Assembly: GCA_944387065.1 (NCBI GenBank)
Contig: CALXDM010000001.1
Location: 62,001 to 126,000 of the forward strand
Source: an uncultured Oscillospiraceae bacterium
GTDB lineage: Bacteria; Bacillota; Clostridia; Oscillospirales; Oscillospiraceae
Reading direction: 5' to 3'
Length of the DNA: 64,000 bases
Position numbers and translations under genes: made by a program. Below are positions 33,983 through 42,243 of this stretch, in pieces; the first letter of the stretch is position 1; every line of letters begins with the position of its first letter. The notes beneath the pieces were generated by a model. The model saw nothing but the letters and a program-made list of their open reading frames with translations, did no database searches and was not told where the DNA came from.

Positions 33983-34360
33983 ATGCCGCAAACCGGCACC
34001 CTGATTGTCCGGACCTTCGTCTCCCGGGCCCAGATCCCTGTCCCCGGCGCCACCGTCGTGGTGGCCCGCACAGTGGGCCAGCAGCAGGAGATCCTGGCCG
34101 TGCGCATCACCGACGAGAGCGGGATCGCCGGCCCCATTGAGCTGCCCGCACCAGAGGTGGCCTCCAGCCTGAGCCCAGACCAAGTGGATCCCTTTTCCAG
34201 CTACACTCTGCTGGTGGAGCATCCCGGGTTCGAGGTGGCCACCTTTCTGGATTTACAGGTCTTTCCCGGGGTGCAGACCATCCAGGACGTACCCCTGGTG
34301 CCCACACAGATCCAAGGGACGGGAGATGGGGTAACCACCGTCACGCCCCAGCCGCTGTGA
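33983..34360 (+). CDS. SleC pro-domain encoded as a separate protein
   Basis: 125 residues without signal peptide. The sequence TGTLIVRTFVSRAQIPVPGATVVVAR, read in pieces (TGTLIVRTF; IPVPGATVVVA), and the end FLDLQVFPGVQTIQDVPLVP resemble the N-terminal pro-segment of clostridial SleC, which has a carboxypeptidase-regulatory-like beta fold and a QxFPxxQxIQ motif before the catalytic region. In C. perfringens and C. difficile this segment is part of the SleC pro-enzyme and is removed by a Csp protease. Here it ends with its own stop, 18 bp before the catalytic gene. GGAAGGATG precedes its start. The assignment relies on remembered family features. Confidence 0.7.
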   Translation: MPQTGTLIVRTFVSRAQIPVPGATVVVARTVGQQQEILAVRITDESGIAGPIELPAPEVASSLSPDQVDPFSSYTLLVEHPGFEVATFLDLQVFPGVQTIQDVPLVPTQIQGTGDGVTTVTPQPL

Positions 34361-34378
34361 GAGGAGGGATCGCTGACT

Positions 34379-35557
34379 ATGCCGCCGTTCAATGTCATCC
34401 CCTATGTGCCCCAGACCATTACCGTCCATCTGGGACCCGCCGACCAGCCGGCTGAAAACGTCACCGTCTCTTTCCCCGACTATATTAAGAACGTAGCCTC
34501 CAGCGAGATCTATCCCACCTGGCCGGAGCAGGCCCTGCGGGCCAACATCCTGGCCCAGATCTCCTTTGCCCTCAACCGAGTCTACACCGAATATTACCGG
34601 AGCAGGGGCTACGACTTTGACATCACCTCCTCCCCTGTCAACGACCAGAAGTTCATCAAGGGACGCAGCACCTTTGAAAACGTGGACCGGCTGGTGGATG
34701 GGCTGTTCACCTCCTACATCCGGCGGGTGGGCTATGTGGAGCCGCTGTCCGCCCGATTCTGCAACGGGACCACCACCACCTGCGACGGCCTGTCCCAATG
34801 GGGCAGTGAGGCCCTGGCCCGGGAAGGGTACGATGCCATGGAGATCCTGCGCTACTACTACGGGGACGACATTGAGCTGGTCACCTCCGCGCCGGTGCAG
34901 GACCTGCGCAACTCCTACCCGGGCTATGCCCTGCGCAGCGGCTCCACCGGGGAGTATGTGGTCGTGCTCCAGACCATGCTCAACCGGGTGGCCCGCAACT
35001 ATCCGGCCATCCCCAGGATCAACCCGGTGGACGGGGTCTTTGGCCCCCAGACGGAGCGGTCGGTGCGGGAGTTCCAGCGGATATTCAACCTGACGGCGGA
35101 CGGCATCGTGGGCCGGGCTACCTGGTATAAGCTGGTGTTCCTCTATGTGGGGGTAACCCGCCTGTCCGAGCTGACCAGCGAAGGGCAGACCTTCACCCAG
35201 GTCCAGGCTCCCAGCGCGGGCGTCACCCTGAGCGAGGGCAGCTCCGGGCCGGCGGTGTCCGCTTTGCAGTTCTTCATCACCGTATTGGGCCAGGTACTCT
35301 ACAACTTCCCCACCCTGGACATCGACGGCATCTTCGGTCCCCGCACCCGCCAGGCTGTGATGGACGCTCAGCGCTACCTGGGGCTGGAGCCCACCGGCGT
35401 CGTGGACACCGACACCTGGATGGCCATCTACGACGCCTATGTCCGGGTGGCTGAAACCCTGTTGGCCGAAACCGAGCTGCCCCTGACCTATGAGGAGATT
35501 GAGCAGGACGCGCTCACAGGGCAGTTCCCAGGCTATCAGCTGACCTACCAAGGGTAG
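34379..35557 (+). CDS. SleC-like spore cortex-lytic enzyme (SpoIID-like domain plus two peptidoglycan-binding domains)
   Basis: 392 residues. Residues about 30-165 form the SleC/SpoIID-like lytic domain: DYIKNVASSEIYPTWPEQA, ANILAQISFALNRVYTEYY, RGYDFDITSSPVNDQKFI, LSQWGSEALAREGYDAMEIL and YYYGDDIELV. Residues about 180-260 and 285-360 are two PG_binding_1 repeats (RSGSTGEYVVVLQTMLN ... VDGVFGPQTERSVREFQ; EGSSGPAVSALQFFI ... IDGIFGPRTRQAVMDAQ). SleC hydrolyses cortex peptidoglycan during germination. No pro-segment is present in this frame; the upstream gene supplies it. Lysis by this split form is inferred. Confidence 0.85.
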   Translation: MPPFNVIPYVPQTITVHLGPADQPAENVTVSFPDYIKNVASSEIYPTWPEQALRANILAQISFALNRVYTEYYRSRGYDFDITSSPVNDQKFIKGRSTFENVDRLVDGLFTSYIRRVGYVEPLSARFCNGTTTTCDGLSQWGSEALAREGYDAMEILRYYYGDDIELVTSAPVQDLRNSYPGYALRSGSTGEYVVVLQTMLNRVARNYPAIPRINPVDGVFGPQTERSVREFQRIFNLTADGIVGRATWYKLVFLYVGVTRLSELTSEGQTFTQVQAPSAGVTLSEGSSGPAVSALQFFITVLGQVLYNFPTLDIDGIFGPRTRQAVMDAQRYLGLEPTGVVDTDTWMAIYDAYVRVAETLLAETELPLTYEEIEQDALTGQFPGYQLTYQG

Positions 35558-35578
35558 GAGAAAGGAAGGGAATCAATC

Positions 35579-36130
35579 ATGGAGCAAAACCAAAGCGCCG
35601 CCCCCATCCGGGATCTGCAGCGGATGCTGGATCAGCTCTCCCAGCGCAACGACCGGCTGCCCCGTCTGGTGCCCACCGGCAATTTTGACGAGCCCACGCT
35701 GGAGGCGGTGATGATCTTTCAGCGGGACACCGGCCTTCCGGTGACCGGTGTGGTGGACCACGACAGCTGGTATGCCATCGTGCGAGCCTATCAGGACGAC
35801 CTGCTGCACTATGGGGAACCGGCTGTCCTGCGGGTGCTGCCCAACGGGAGCTTTCGCACCGAGCCAGGCCAGGCCAGCGAGCCGGTGCGCCTGGCCCAGG
35901 CCCTGTTCTGCGCCCTGTCCGTCCCTGTGGCCAATTTTGACCTGTGCCAGGGCGACCGGGTCAACCAGGGTTCCACCCAGCAGAACCTCCGGCGGGTCCA
36001 GCATCTGGCAGGGTTAGAGCAGACCGGGGCGCTGGACCGGGCCACCTGGGAGTACCTCGCCCGGCTTTACCACCTCTATGTGACCCGCTCTATCGAGCCG
36101 TCGGGAGCCGGGAGGGCAGCCATGCCCTGA
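35579..36130 (+). CDS. peptidoglycan-binding domain protein
   Basis: 183 residues made of two PG_binding_1-like modules: residues about 5-75 (RDLQRMLDQL ... TGNFDEPTLEAVMIFQRDTG, VTGVVDHDSWYAIV) and about 95-165 (VRLAQALFCAL ... NLRRVQHLAGLEQTGALDRATWEYL). No signal peptide or catalytic domain. It lies 22 bp after the SleC-like gene with AAAGGAAGGG upstream, so it probably assists cortex binding of the lytic enzyme in the spore. Confidence 0.8.
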   Translation: MEQNQSAAPIRDLQRMLDQLSQRNDRLPRLVPTGNFDEPTLEAVMIFQRDTGLPVTGVVDHDSWYAIVRAYQDDLLHYGEPAVLRVLPNGSFRTEPGQASEPVRLAQALFCALSVPVANFDLCQGDRVNQGSTQQNLRRVQHLAGLEQTGALDRATWEYLARLYHLYVTRSIEPSGAGRAAMP

Positions 36131-36170
36131 GCCACGGGCGGCCTGCGGCTCCTGATCTGGCACTTTTTCC

Positions 36171-36199
36171 TTGTAAGAGAGCCGAATTTTCGGTATACT
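36171..36199 (+). promoter_or_regulatory. promoter of the DUF4364-CmpB operon
   Basis: TTGTAA (36171-36176), 17 bp, TATACT (36194-36199). The leader contains a GC hairpin GCCCCCG-TC-CGGGGGC (36228-36243), some 15 nt before the ribosome site. Confidence 0.7.
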
Positions 36200-36274
36200 A
36201 AAGGATAGATCGCAACCGCTCTGGCTCGCCCCCGTCCGGGGGCGGGATCGTGGGCGGCAGAGGAGGAGAATCCT

Positions 36275-36820
36275 TTGGCCAGATTCGGCTTCATCCACGG
36301 AAAACTTGACGTCAAGCTGCTGATCCTCTACCTGCTCTCCCGGGTCGCCGCTCCCATCGACTTTGCCACCCTCACCGACCTATGCCTGTGTGACGAGGGA
36401 GTGGACTACTTCCTGTACGCCGAGGCGGCGGCGGAGCTCCTGGACAGCGGGCACCTGGTTCAAAACGCGGGGCACTACGCCATTACGGACAAGGGGCGCA
36501 GGGTGTGCTCGGATGGGGAGAGCAGCCTGTCCCCCGTGATCCGCCAGCGGTGTGACCGCCGCCTGGCCCCCCTCAACGCCGCGCTCAAGCGCAGGGCCCA
36601 GGTCCGTGCCGAAGTGGAGCCCCTGCCCGACGGATCCTTCCAGGTCCGGATGGACCTGGAGGACGACCAGGGCAGTCTGCTCTCCCTGTCCCTGATGGCC
36701 TCCACCCGGGAGGATGGGGAGCAGATTGCGCGCCGCTTCGCCGACCACCCCGACCGGATCTATAATGGGATCCTGGGGGTTCTGCTCTCGGACGAATCCC
36801 AGAAAGGCGGCGTGTCATGA
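36275..36820 (+). CDS. DUF4364 family protein
   Basis: 181 residues. The N-terminal 75 residues look like a winged helix (LLILYLLSRVAAPIDFATLTD ... AELLDSGHLVQNAGHYAITDKGRR, quoted in parts), followed by a mixed alpha/beta domain. DUF4364 proteins are widespread in Clostridia; a DNA-binding or regulatory role is inferred, not shown. The start is TTG at 36275 with AGGAGG 8 nt upstream. The stop overlaps the next ATG by 4 nt, so the two proteins are probably functionally linked. Confidence 0.85.
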   Translation: MARFGFIHGKLDVKLLILYLLSRVAAPIDFATLTDLCLCDEGVDYFLYAEAAAELLDSGHLVQNAGHYAITDKGRRVCSDGESSLSPVIRQRCDRRLAPLNAALKRRAQVRAEVEPLPDGSFQVRMDLEDDQGSLLSLSLMASTREDGEQIARRFADHPDRIYNGILGVLLSDESQKGGVS

Positions 36821-37686
36821 CCTTTTTTGGCCATCCGCTCCCTGCCCTGTTCCTGTACTTCCTGCTCTACTCCTTCTTGGGGTGGCTGATGGAGACCTGC
36901 TATTGCTCAGTGCTGCAGCGCCGCTTGGTGCCTCGGGGGTTTCTATACGGGCCCATCTGCCCCATCTACGGAGCGGGCGTGCTGATCATGATACTGTTCT
37001 TCACCCCCCTCAAGGGCAACCTGCTGGTCTTTTATGTGGTGGCTGTGGCCGTGATGAGCGCCTGGGAGTATTTTGTGGGATGGCTGCTGGAGGTCACCAC
37101 CCACATGAAGTATTGGGACTATTCCAACCATCCCTTCAACCTCAAGGGACGCATTTGCCTGTGGGTGGCCCTGGTGTGGGGCGGGCTGTCCTACCTTGTC
37201 ATCTTCTGGATCCATCCCCCCATCCAGCAGCTGTACAACCGCATCCCGCCCTGGCTGGTGACTACCCTGTGCGTAACTCTGCTGGCGGTGCTGCTGGCTG
37301 ATACCCTGCTCACCCTGCGCCATTTAGCCCTGATCTCCAAACTGGTGCGGGGGGTGAGCGCCGCTGTCCAGCAGCTTCAGCTCCAGCTGTCTCTTGGCAG
37401 GGCGGAGCTGTCCGACCTGCTGGCCGGTCAGACGGCTCAGCTGCGGGATCGGTATGGGGAGCAGGTGGCCTCCATCCAGGCGTCCTACCGGCAGCAGATC
37501 GCCCGGCTGGAGCGGCAGAGCCGCCGGTTCCGAAATCGTTACGCCAATATGCGGGCCGCCGGGCGCTATGTCGTGCGGTCTGAGGATATCCGGGCTGCCG
37601 CCGAGCGAGCGAAGGAGGAGTTTGTCCGCCGCAAGCAGGCCATCCAGCACGACCGTGCCCAGCGCCGGCAGCATAGGCGCCAGTAA
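36817..37686 (+). CDS. CmpB-like putative ABC transporter permease (PF06541 family)
   Basis: 289 residues. The first 170 contain about five membrane spans with the family signatures YSFLGWLMETCYCS, RGFLYGPICPIYGAGVL, VTTHMKYWDYSNHPFNLKG (19 residues) and ICLWVALVWGG. The last 120 residues are a long charged coiled coil rich in Arg and Gln (QQIARLERQSRRFRNRYANM). The family name says ABC permease, but no ATPase is adjacent and transport is unproven. Ends in a hairpin shared with the convergent gene. Confidence 0.85.
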   Translation: MTFFGHPLPALFLYFLLYSFLGWLMETCYCSVLQRRLVPRGFLYGPICPIYGAGVLIMILFFTPLKGNLLVFYVVAVAVMSAWEYFVGWLLEVTTHMKYWDYSNHPFNLKGRICLWVALVWGGLSYLVIFWIHPPIQQLYNRIPPWLVTTLCVTLLAVLLADTLLTLRHLALISKLVRGVSAAVQQLQLQLSLGRAELSDLLAGQTAQLRDRYGEQVASIQASYRQQIARLERQSRRFRNRYANMRAAGRYVVRSEDIRAAAERAKEEFVRRKQAIQHDRAQRRQHRRQ

Positions 37687-37687
37687 A

Positions 37688-37721
37688 AACACGGGACAGG
37701 GGAAACCCCCTGTCCCGTGTT
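37688..37721. terminator. bidirectional terminator between convergent genes
   Basis: Perfect 15-bp arms (37688-37702 and 37707-37721) with a 4-nt loop. The minus strand has TTTTT after the stem, so it serves the Spo0A-like gene best; the 3' arm touches that gene's stop codon. Confidence 0.85.
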
Positions 37722-38083
37722 CAGCTGTCTGGCAAAAGGTCGTTGGCCTCCATGTAATAGCGAATGATGTCGATGAACTCCCCCGTGGATGGTTTCATCT
37801 TCATCTGGTACATGGCCATCTCCCGCAGCCGTTCCCGGTCCCCCTTGTCCCATTGCCGATCGCGCAGCGCCCGCAGGTTGCGCTCCACGGCGGTGCTGTT
37901 GGTGTTGCCCATCTCCTCTGCCACCCGCTGGTACAGTCCCTTGGAAACATTGGTCAGCAGGGACAGGTCCTCGTGGGCCAGCTCCACCGCGCACACCATC
38001 TGGCGCATGGACACAGAGTATCCCAGCAGGCCAAGGGTATGTAGGACGCCCTCGATCTTCCGGAGATTTTTCGGATACAACAT
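37721..38083 (-). CDS. stand-alone Spo0A C-terminal-like DNA-binding protein
   Basis: 120 residues, essentially one Spo0A_C domain with no receiver domain. Matching features: LHTLGLLGYSVSMRQMVCAV aligns with the Spo0A [21 protein letters not shown] region; DLSLLTNVSKGLYQRVAEEM with ELLGSITKVLYPDIAKKF; NTNSTAVERNLRALRD with the recognition helix TTASRVERAIRHAIE; and KPSTGEFIDIIRYYMEA with KPTNSEFIAMVADKL. GGGAGGATG precedes the ATG. Two tandem 0A boxes lie upstream. It may compete with or modulate Spo0A at 0A boxes; that is inference. Confidence 0.85.
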   Translation of the reverse strand: MLYPKNLRKIEGVLHTLGLLGYSVSMRQMVCAVELAHEDLSLLTNVSKGLYQRVAEEMGNTNSTAVERNLRALRDRQWDKGDRERLREMAMYQMKMKPSTGEFIDIIRYYMEANDLLPDS

Positions 38084-38137
38084 TGGCTCATCCTCCCAGA
38101 TCTTCCAAATTCTATCTGTTCCAATTTTATCGCAATC

Positions 38138-38187
38138 CGTCGAAGATGGAAAGGAATTTTCGTTTTATTTTTCGACGTTTTTCGACA
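38138..38187 (-). promoter_or_regulatory. promoter region with tandem Spo0A boxes
   Basis: On the minus strand TGTCGAA (38181-38187, perfect 0A box) and CGTCGAA (38171-38177, one mismatch) in the same orientation, spaced exactly 10 bp. A third, opposed CGTCGAA lies at 38138-38144. TAAAAT preceded at 17 bp by TTTCCA gives a plausible promoter just downstream of the paired boxes, the arrangement of Spo0A-activated promoters. Confidence 0.7.
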
Positions 38188-38259
38188 ATTTTCTCAGAAA
38201 GAAAGCAGCACCGCGCCAGGGCAAAGCCTGTCGCGATGCCGCAAATGCAGCAGGATCCC

Positions 38260-39291
38260 TCAGCGCTGTCCTTTATCGTAGGGGATGCCTTCCGCCTTGG
38301 GCGCCCGAGAGCGCTTGGAGGTAAAGGCCAGCACCGCCAGGGTGATCAGGTAGGGCAGCATCCGGTAAAAATGGGAGCTGATGCCCAGTTCATTGAGCAG
38401 GAAGACCCCGTCGCCATTGATGTCCAAGCTGGAGTAAGAGGCGGCGATGCACTTGAACAAGCCGAACAGCAGGGACGCCCCGGCGATATTCAGCGGCTTC
38501 CAGTTGCCGAAGATCATCACCGCCAGGGCCAAAAAGCCAAAGCCGGCCACATCCCCATTGGCGGTGCAATTGGCGGTAGTCAGGGCATAGACAAAGCCGC
38601 CCATGCCCGCCAGCGCGCCGGAGATGGTGGTGCCGATGTAGCGCATCTTATAGACATTGATGCCAAGGGAGTCAGCGGCCTGGGGGTTTTCCCCACAGGA
38701 GCGCAGGCGCAGGCCAAATCGGGTCTTGTAAAGCAGGATGGCCAGCAGCACAAAGATCAGGATGCACACATAGGTGGCCAGATAGGTGCGATCCAGGAAG
38801 GTGGAGCCGAGAAAGCCCATTTCTTCATTCCGGCCATAGCCAAAATCGCTCTTTTGGATCATGAACCAGCTGGCCGCGTTCCCAGTGGCCATCTGCAGGG
38901 TATTCTGGCTGGCGATGATGCGGATGAAGAACAGCACCAGGGCCGGGGCCATCAGGTTCAGGGCGGTGCCTCCGATGGTCTGGTCCGCCTTCAGGTTCAC
39001 CGAGGCGAAGGACAGCAGCAGAGAGAACACCCCGCCCATCAGGGCAGATACCGCCATGGCCAGCAGCTCAAAGCCCTGCAGGGCAATCCAGTTGTCCTGA
39101 GCATAGGCTGCGTCGAACACGCCGGCCTGCTGCACCAGGTTGACGAAGAGCACCCCAATGAACGCGCCAAAGATCATGATGCCCTCCAGGGCCAGGTTGA
39201 TGATCCCGCTGCGTTCGGCAAAGACGCCGGCCAGGGCCACCACCATCAGCGGGATGGCATAGAGCATCGTTTGCTGAATGAGGAATGTCAT
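38260..39291 (-). CDS. nucleoside ABC transporter permease (second subunit)
   Basis: 343 residues, multi-span inner-membrane permease of the BPD_transp_2 family (branched-chain amino acid/ribose type) as found in BMP-type nucleoside importers (NupQ-like). Signatures: AGVFAERSGIINLALEGIMI and LRSCGENPQAADSLGINVYK, the EAA-like loop that contacts the ATPase. It overlaps the upstream permease gene by 4 nt and is last in the operon. Confidence 0.9.
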   Translation of the reverse strand: MTFLIQQTMLYAIPLMVVALAGVFAERSGIINLALEGIMIFGAFIGVLFVNLVQQAGVFDAAYAQDNWIALQGFELLAMAVSALMGGVFSLLLSFASVNLKADQTIGGTALNLMAPALVLFFIRIIASQNTLQMATGNAASWFMIQKSDFGYGRNEEMGFLGSTFLDRTYLATYVCILIFVLLAILLYKTRFGLRLRSCGENPQAADSLGINVYKMRYIGTTISGALAGMGGFVYALTTANCTANGDVAGFGFLALAVMIFGNWKPLNIAGASLLFGLFKCIAASYSSLDINGDGVFLLNELGISSHFYRMLPYLITLAVLAFTSKRSRAPKAEGIPYDKGQR

Positions 39292-40556
39292 CCCTCTCCC
39301 CCTCCTTTCCCGGTGCGCCCTAGATCTGTGGCCGGGGCATGGGCAGACGGAGCGTCCACCGGCCCGGACTTGCCGCCCTCCGCCTCTTCCAGTCTCCGTT
39401 TCCGCCGCCCCCGCAGCAGCAGCTTGATGGCCAGGGAGAAGGCACTGAGGTAGACGATGGTGGCCACAATGATGTCGGTGATGTACTCATTATAAGGTGT
39501 GAGGTTGGTGATCTGCTGGCCCACTACATCCAGCATGGACATGAAGCAGCCGGTAAAGACCACCCCAATGGGGTTGCTCACCGCCAGCAGGGCCACCGGG
39601 ATGCCGTTAAACCCCACGTCCGGCAGGGATTGATAGGTATTCCAGTAAAATTCCGTGTTGCCCGACAGATAGTACAGCGCCGCCCCAGCCCCGGCCAGCG
39701 CGCCGGCGATGGCCATGGACAGCACGATGTTTCGCTTGTCCGCGATGCCCGCGTACCGGGACGCGTGACGGTTGGCTCCGCAGGCCTTGAGCTGATAGCC
39801 CAGGGTGGTCTTGTTCATCAGGATGTACATGAGCACCGCGATGACAATGGCCACCAGGATGCCCCCGTTCACCTGGGAGTTTGGAAAGAGCTGATCCAGC
39901 CCCAGCTTGGCCGTCTGTACCCCGTTGAAGCTGGTCTTGTAGATATAGGCGCTCTTGGTGCTCTCCGCCAGGTTGCGGAACTGGCTGCCGTCGAAGATCC
40001 AGCTCACCAGGTTGGCGGCGATCCAGTTTGTCATGATACAGGCCAGCACCTCGTTGATGTTGAGCAGGGCCTTCACCAGGCCAGGGATGCATCCCCACAG
40101 CGCCCCAGCCAGCGCCCCGCCCAGAAAAGCGATGAGCCAGACCAGGGGGGCGGGCACCACCTGGGTGGGGATGCCCAGGGCCAGCATCAGGGTGGCGGCG
40201 GTGCCCATCAGGTATTGGCCTGGCGCGCCGATGTTGAATAGCCCGGTCTTGTAAGCCACCGCCACCGACAGCCCGGTGAGGATCAGCGGCGTGGCCCGGA
40301 AGAGCATATCCCCCATGCTCACCGGGTTAAAGCCGAAGGTGAGCGCTCCGGTGGCGGTCCGGCCGGTGCTGAATAGCCCCAAGAACTCCAGCCGCACGGC
40401 CTCCCACACGGTGCCCAGGCCCAGGTCGGGATTGGACAGGCCCATGATCAGGATGATCACAGCCCCCACCGCCAGGCCGATAAGGATAGAGATCAGGGAG
40501 GCGGCCACCGATTGGGCCCCCTCTCGTCGCCACAGCTTGGAAACCTTTCCCTTCAT
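39288..40556 (-). CDS. nucleoside ABC transporter permease (first subunit)
   Basis: 422 residues, about nine or ten membrane spans (NupP-like). The cytoplasmic coupling loop is KACGANRHASRYAGIADKRN, followed by SMAIAGALAGAGAALYYLSG. Longer than its partner because of a hydrophilic N terminus and a C-terminal Arg/Gly-rich tail. Overlaps the ATPase stop by 4 nt. Confidence 0.9.
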   Translation of the reverse strand: MKGKVSKLWRREGAQSVAASLISILIGLAVGAVIILIMGLSNPDLGLGTVWEAVRLEFLGLFSTGRTATGALTFGFNPVSMGDMLFRATPLILTGLSVAVAYKTGLFNIGAPGQYLMGTAATLMLALGIPTQVVPAPLVWLIAFLGGALAGALWGCIPGLVKALLNINEVLACIMTNWIAANLVSWIFDGSQFRNLAESTKSAYIYKTSFNGVQTAKLGLDQLFPNSQVNGGILVAIVIAVLMYILMNKTTLGYQLKACGANRHASRYAGIADKRNIVLSMAIAGALAGAGAALYYLSGNTEFYWNTYQSLPDVGFNGIPVALLAVSNPIGVVFTGCFMSMLDVVGQQITNLTPYNEYITDIIVATIVYLSAFSLAIKLLLRGRRKRRLEEAEGGKSGPVDAPSAHAPATDLGRTGKGGGEG

Positions 40557-42094
40557 GCCCCCTCCCCCTCCTTTTCCTCCCGCTTGGCCCCTGACATATA
40601 CAGGCCCAACTCCTGGGCGTCGGTGGAGGCGGGGTCCAGCTCACCCACGATCTCTCCCTCATACATCACCAGGATCCGGTCGGACAGGCTCAGCACCTCG
40701 TCCAGCTCCAGCGAGACCAGCAGCACTGCCCGGCCCTTGTCCCGTTCAGCCACCAACTGGTTGTGGATGTACTCGATGGCCCCCACGTCCAGCCCCCGGG
40801 TGGGCTGGACGGCTACAATGAGCTCCTTTTCCCGATCCAGCTCCCGGGCGATGATGGCCTTTTGCTGGTTACCCCCAGACATGGAGCGGGCGACGGTAGC
40901 CGGCCCCTGGCCCGAGCGCACATCGTACTGCTGGATCAGGCGCTGGGCGTACTGGCGCACCGCCCCCTGGCGGAGAAAGCCAAGGCGCTGAAAGGCCGGC
41001 TCCCGAAAGCGCTGGAGCACCAGGTTTTGCTCCAGGGTGAAGTCCAGGATGAGCCCGTGCTTGTGCCGATCCTCCGGGATGTGGCTCAAATGCTGTCCGC
41101 GCTGACGGATGGAGGCCCGGCCGATCTCCTGCCCGCACAGCGTTACCCGGCCCGCGGAGGGCTTCTCCAGCCCGGTCAGGCCGTAGACCAGCTCGCTCTG
41201 GCCGTTGCCGTCAATGCCCGCGATGCACACGATCTCCCCGGCCCGCACCTGGAAGCTCACGTTGCGCACCACGTCCCGCCGGCGCCCTTCCCCGCGCACG
41301 CACAACCCGTCCACCTCCAGCACGCTCTGCCCCGGCTGGGCCTTGCCCTTGATCACCTCCAGCTGTACCGGGCGGCCCACCATCATATTGGACAGGGCCT
41401 GCTTGTCCGTCTCCCGGGTGGCCACCGTGCCCACCAGCTTGCCCTTGCGCAGCACGGTGACCCGGTCGGACACCGCCATGATCTCGTTGAGCTTGTGAGA
41501 GATGAACAGGATGCTCTTCCCCTCCTGGGCAAACTCCCGCATGGTGGCCATCAGCTCGTCGATCTCCTGGGGGGTGAGCACCGCGGTGGGCTCGTCAAAG
41601 ATCAGGATCTCATTGTCCCGGTAGAGCATCTTCAGGATCTCCACCCGCTGCTGCATCCCTACCGTGATGTCCTCCACCCTGGCGTCCAGGTCCACCCGGA
41701 GGCCATAGCGCTGGGAAAGCTGCTCCACCTTGCGCCGGGCCTCCTTCTTCTGGAGAAAGCCCAGCTTGGCCGTCTCCGCGCCCAGGATGATGTTGTCCAG
41801 CACCGTGAACACCTCCACCAGCTTAAAATGCTGGTGGACCATGCCGATGCCAAGGGCAGTGGCGTCGTTGGGATTGTGGATCTTCACCACCTGGCCGTTC
41901 TTGCGGATCTCCCCCGCCTCTGGCTGGTACAGGCCGAACAGCACGCTCATCAGGGTGGACTTGCCCGCTCCGTTTTCCCCCAGCAGGGCATGGATCTCCC
42001 CTCGGCGCAGCTCCAGGGTGATATCGTCGTTGGCGACAATCCCAGGGAACTGCTTGGTGATGTGGCGCATCTCAATGATGTTGTCGGTCTGCAT
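40553..42094 (-). CDS. nucleoside ABC transporter ATP-binding protein (tandem NBDs)
   Basis: 513 residues with two ABC domains. The first has GENGAGKST (about 37-45) and an unusual signature near ITVGMQQRVEILK, then LIFDEPTAVLT. The second has a degraded Walker A at GIDGNGQSEL and signature MSGGNQQKAIIAREL with AVQPTRGLD. The asymmetric sites are normal for sugar/nucleoside importers (RbsA/NupO type). The ATG at 42094 is preferred; a GTG one codon earlier is possible. Own promoter at 42134-42162. Confidence 0.93.
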   Translation of the reverse strand: MQTDNIIEMRHITKQFPGIVANDDITLELRRGEIHALLGENGAGKSTLMSVLFGLYQPEAGEIRKNGQVVKIHNPNDATALGIGMVHQHFKLVEVFTVLDNIILGAETAKLGFLQKKEARRKVEQLSQRYGLRVDLDARVEDITVGMQQRVEILKMLYRDNEILIFDEPTAVLTPQEIDELMATMREFAQEGKSILFISHKLNEIMAVSDRVTVLRKGKLVGTVATRETDKQALSNMMVGRPVQLEVIKGKAQPGQSVLEVDGLCVRGEGRRRDVVRNVSFQVRAGEIVCIAGIDGNGQSELVYGLTGLEKPSAGRVTLCGQEIGRASIRQRGQHLSHIPEDRHKHGLILDFTLEQNLVLQRFREPAFQRLGFLRQGAVRQYAQRLIQQYDVRSGQGPATVARSMSGGNQQKAIIARELDREKELIVAVQPTRGLDVGAIEYIHNQLVAERDKGRAVLLVSLELDEVLSLSDRILVMYEGEIVGELDPASTDAQELGLYMSGAKREEKEGEGA

Positions 42095-42124
42095 CACGTT
42101 CCTGCTCCCTCCCTCCCGCTTTTC

Positions 42125-42162
42125 TTCGACAACATTATATAATAGCCCCTACCAAAAGACAA
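42125..42162 (-). promoter_or_regulatory. internal promoter of the ABC genes with an 0A box
   Basis: On the minus strand TTGTCT (42157-42162), 17 bp, TATAAT (42134-42139), then TGTCGAA (42125-42131), a perfect Spo0A box at the predicted transcription start. Such placement would favour repression by Spo0A~P. Confidence 0.6.
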
Positions 42163-42190
42163 GGGAATTCTTCCACCCCCCTATGATGGA

Positions 42191-42221
42191 CAAGGGCGGA
42201 ACGCGTTGCGTTCCGCCCTTG
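42191..42221 (-). terminator. GC hairpin between bmpA and the ABC ATPase gene
   Basis: Perfect 14-bp arms (42191-42204 and 42208-42221) with a 3-nt loop, 23 bp after the binding-protein stop. No U-run follows, so it may act as an mRNA 3'-end stabiliser or partial terminator that keeps binding protein in excess. Confidence 0.65.
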
Positions 42222-42243
42222 CGAAATGGGGATCCGGATGGGA

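Noticed and set aside
37789-39453. 554-codon plus-strand frame over the Spo0A-like gene and permease
   Set aside because: Antisense to clear coding regions, low-complexity composition (Gly, Gln, His, Ala), no domain match.
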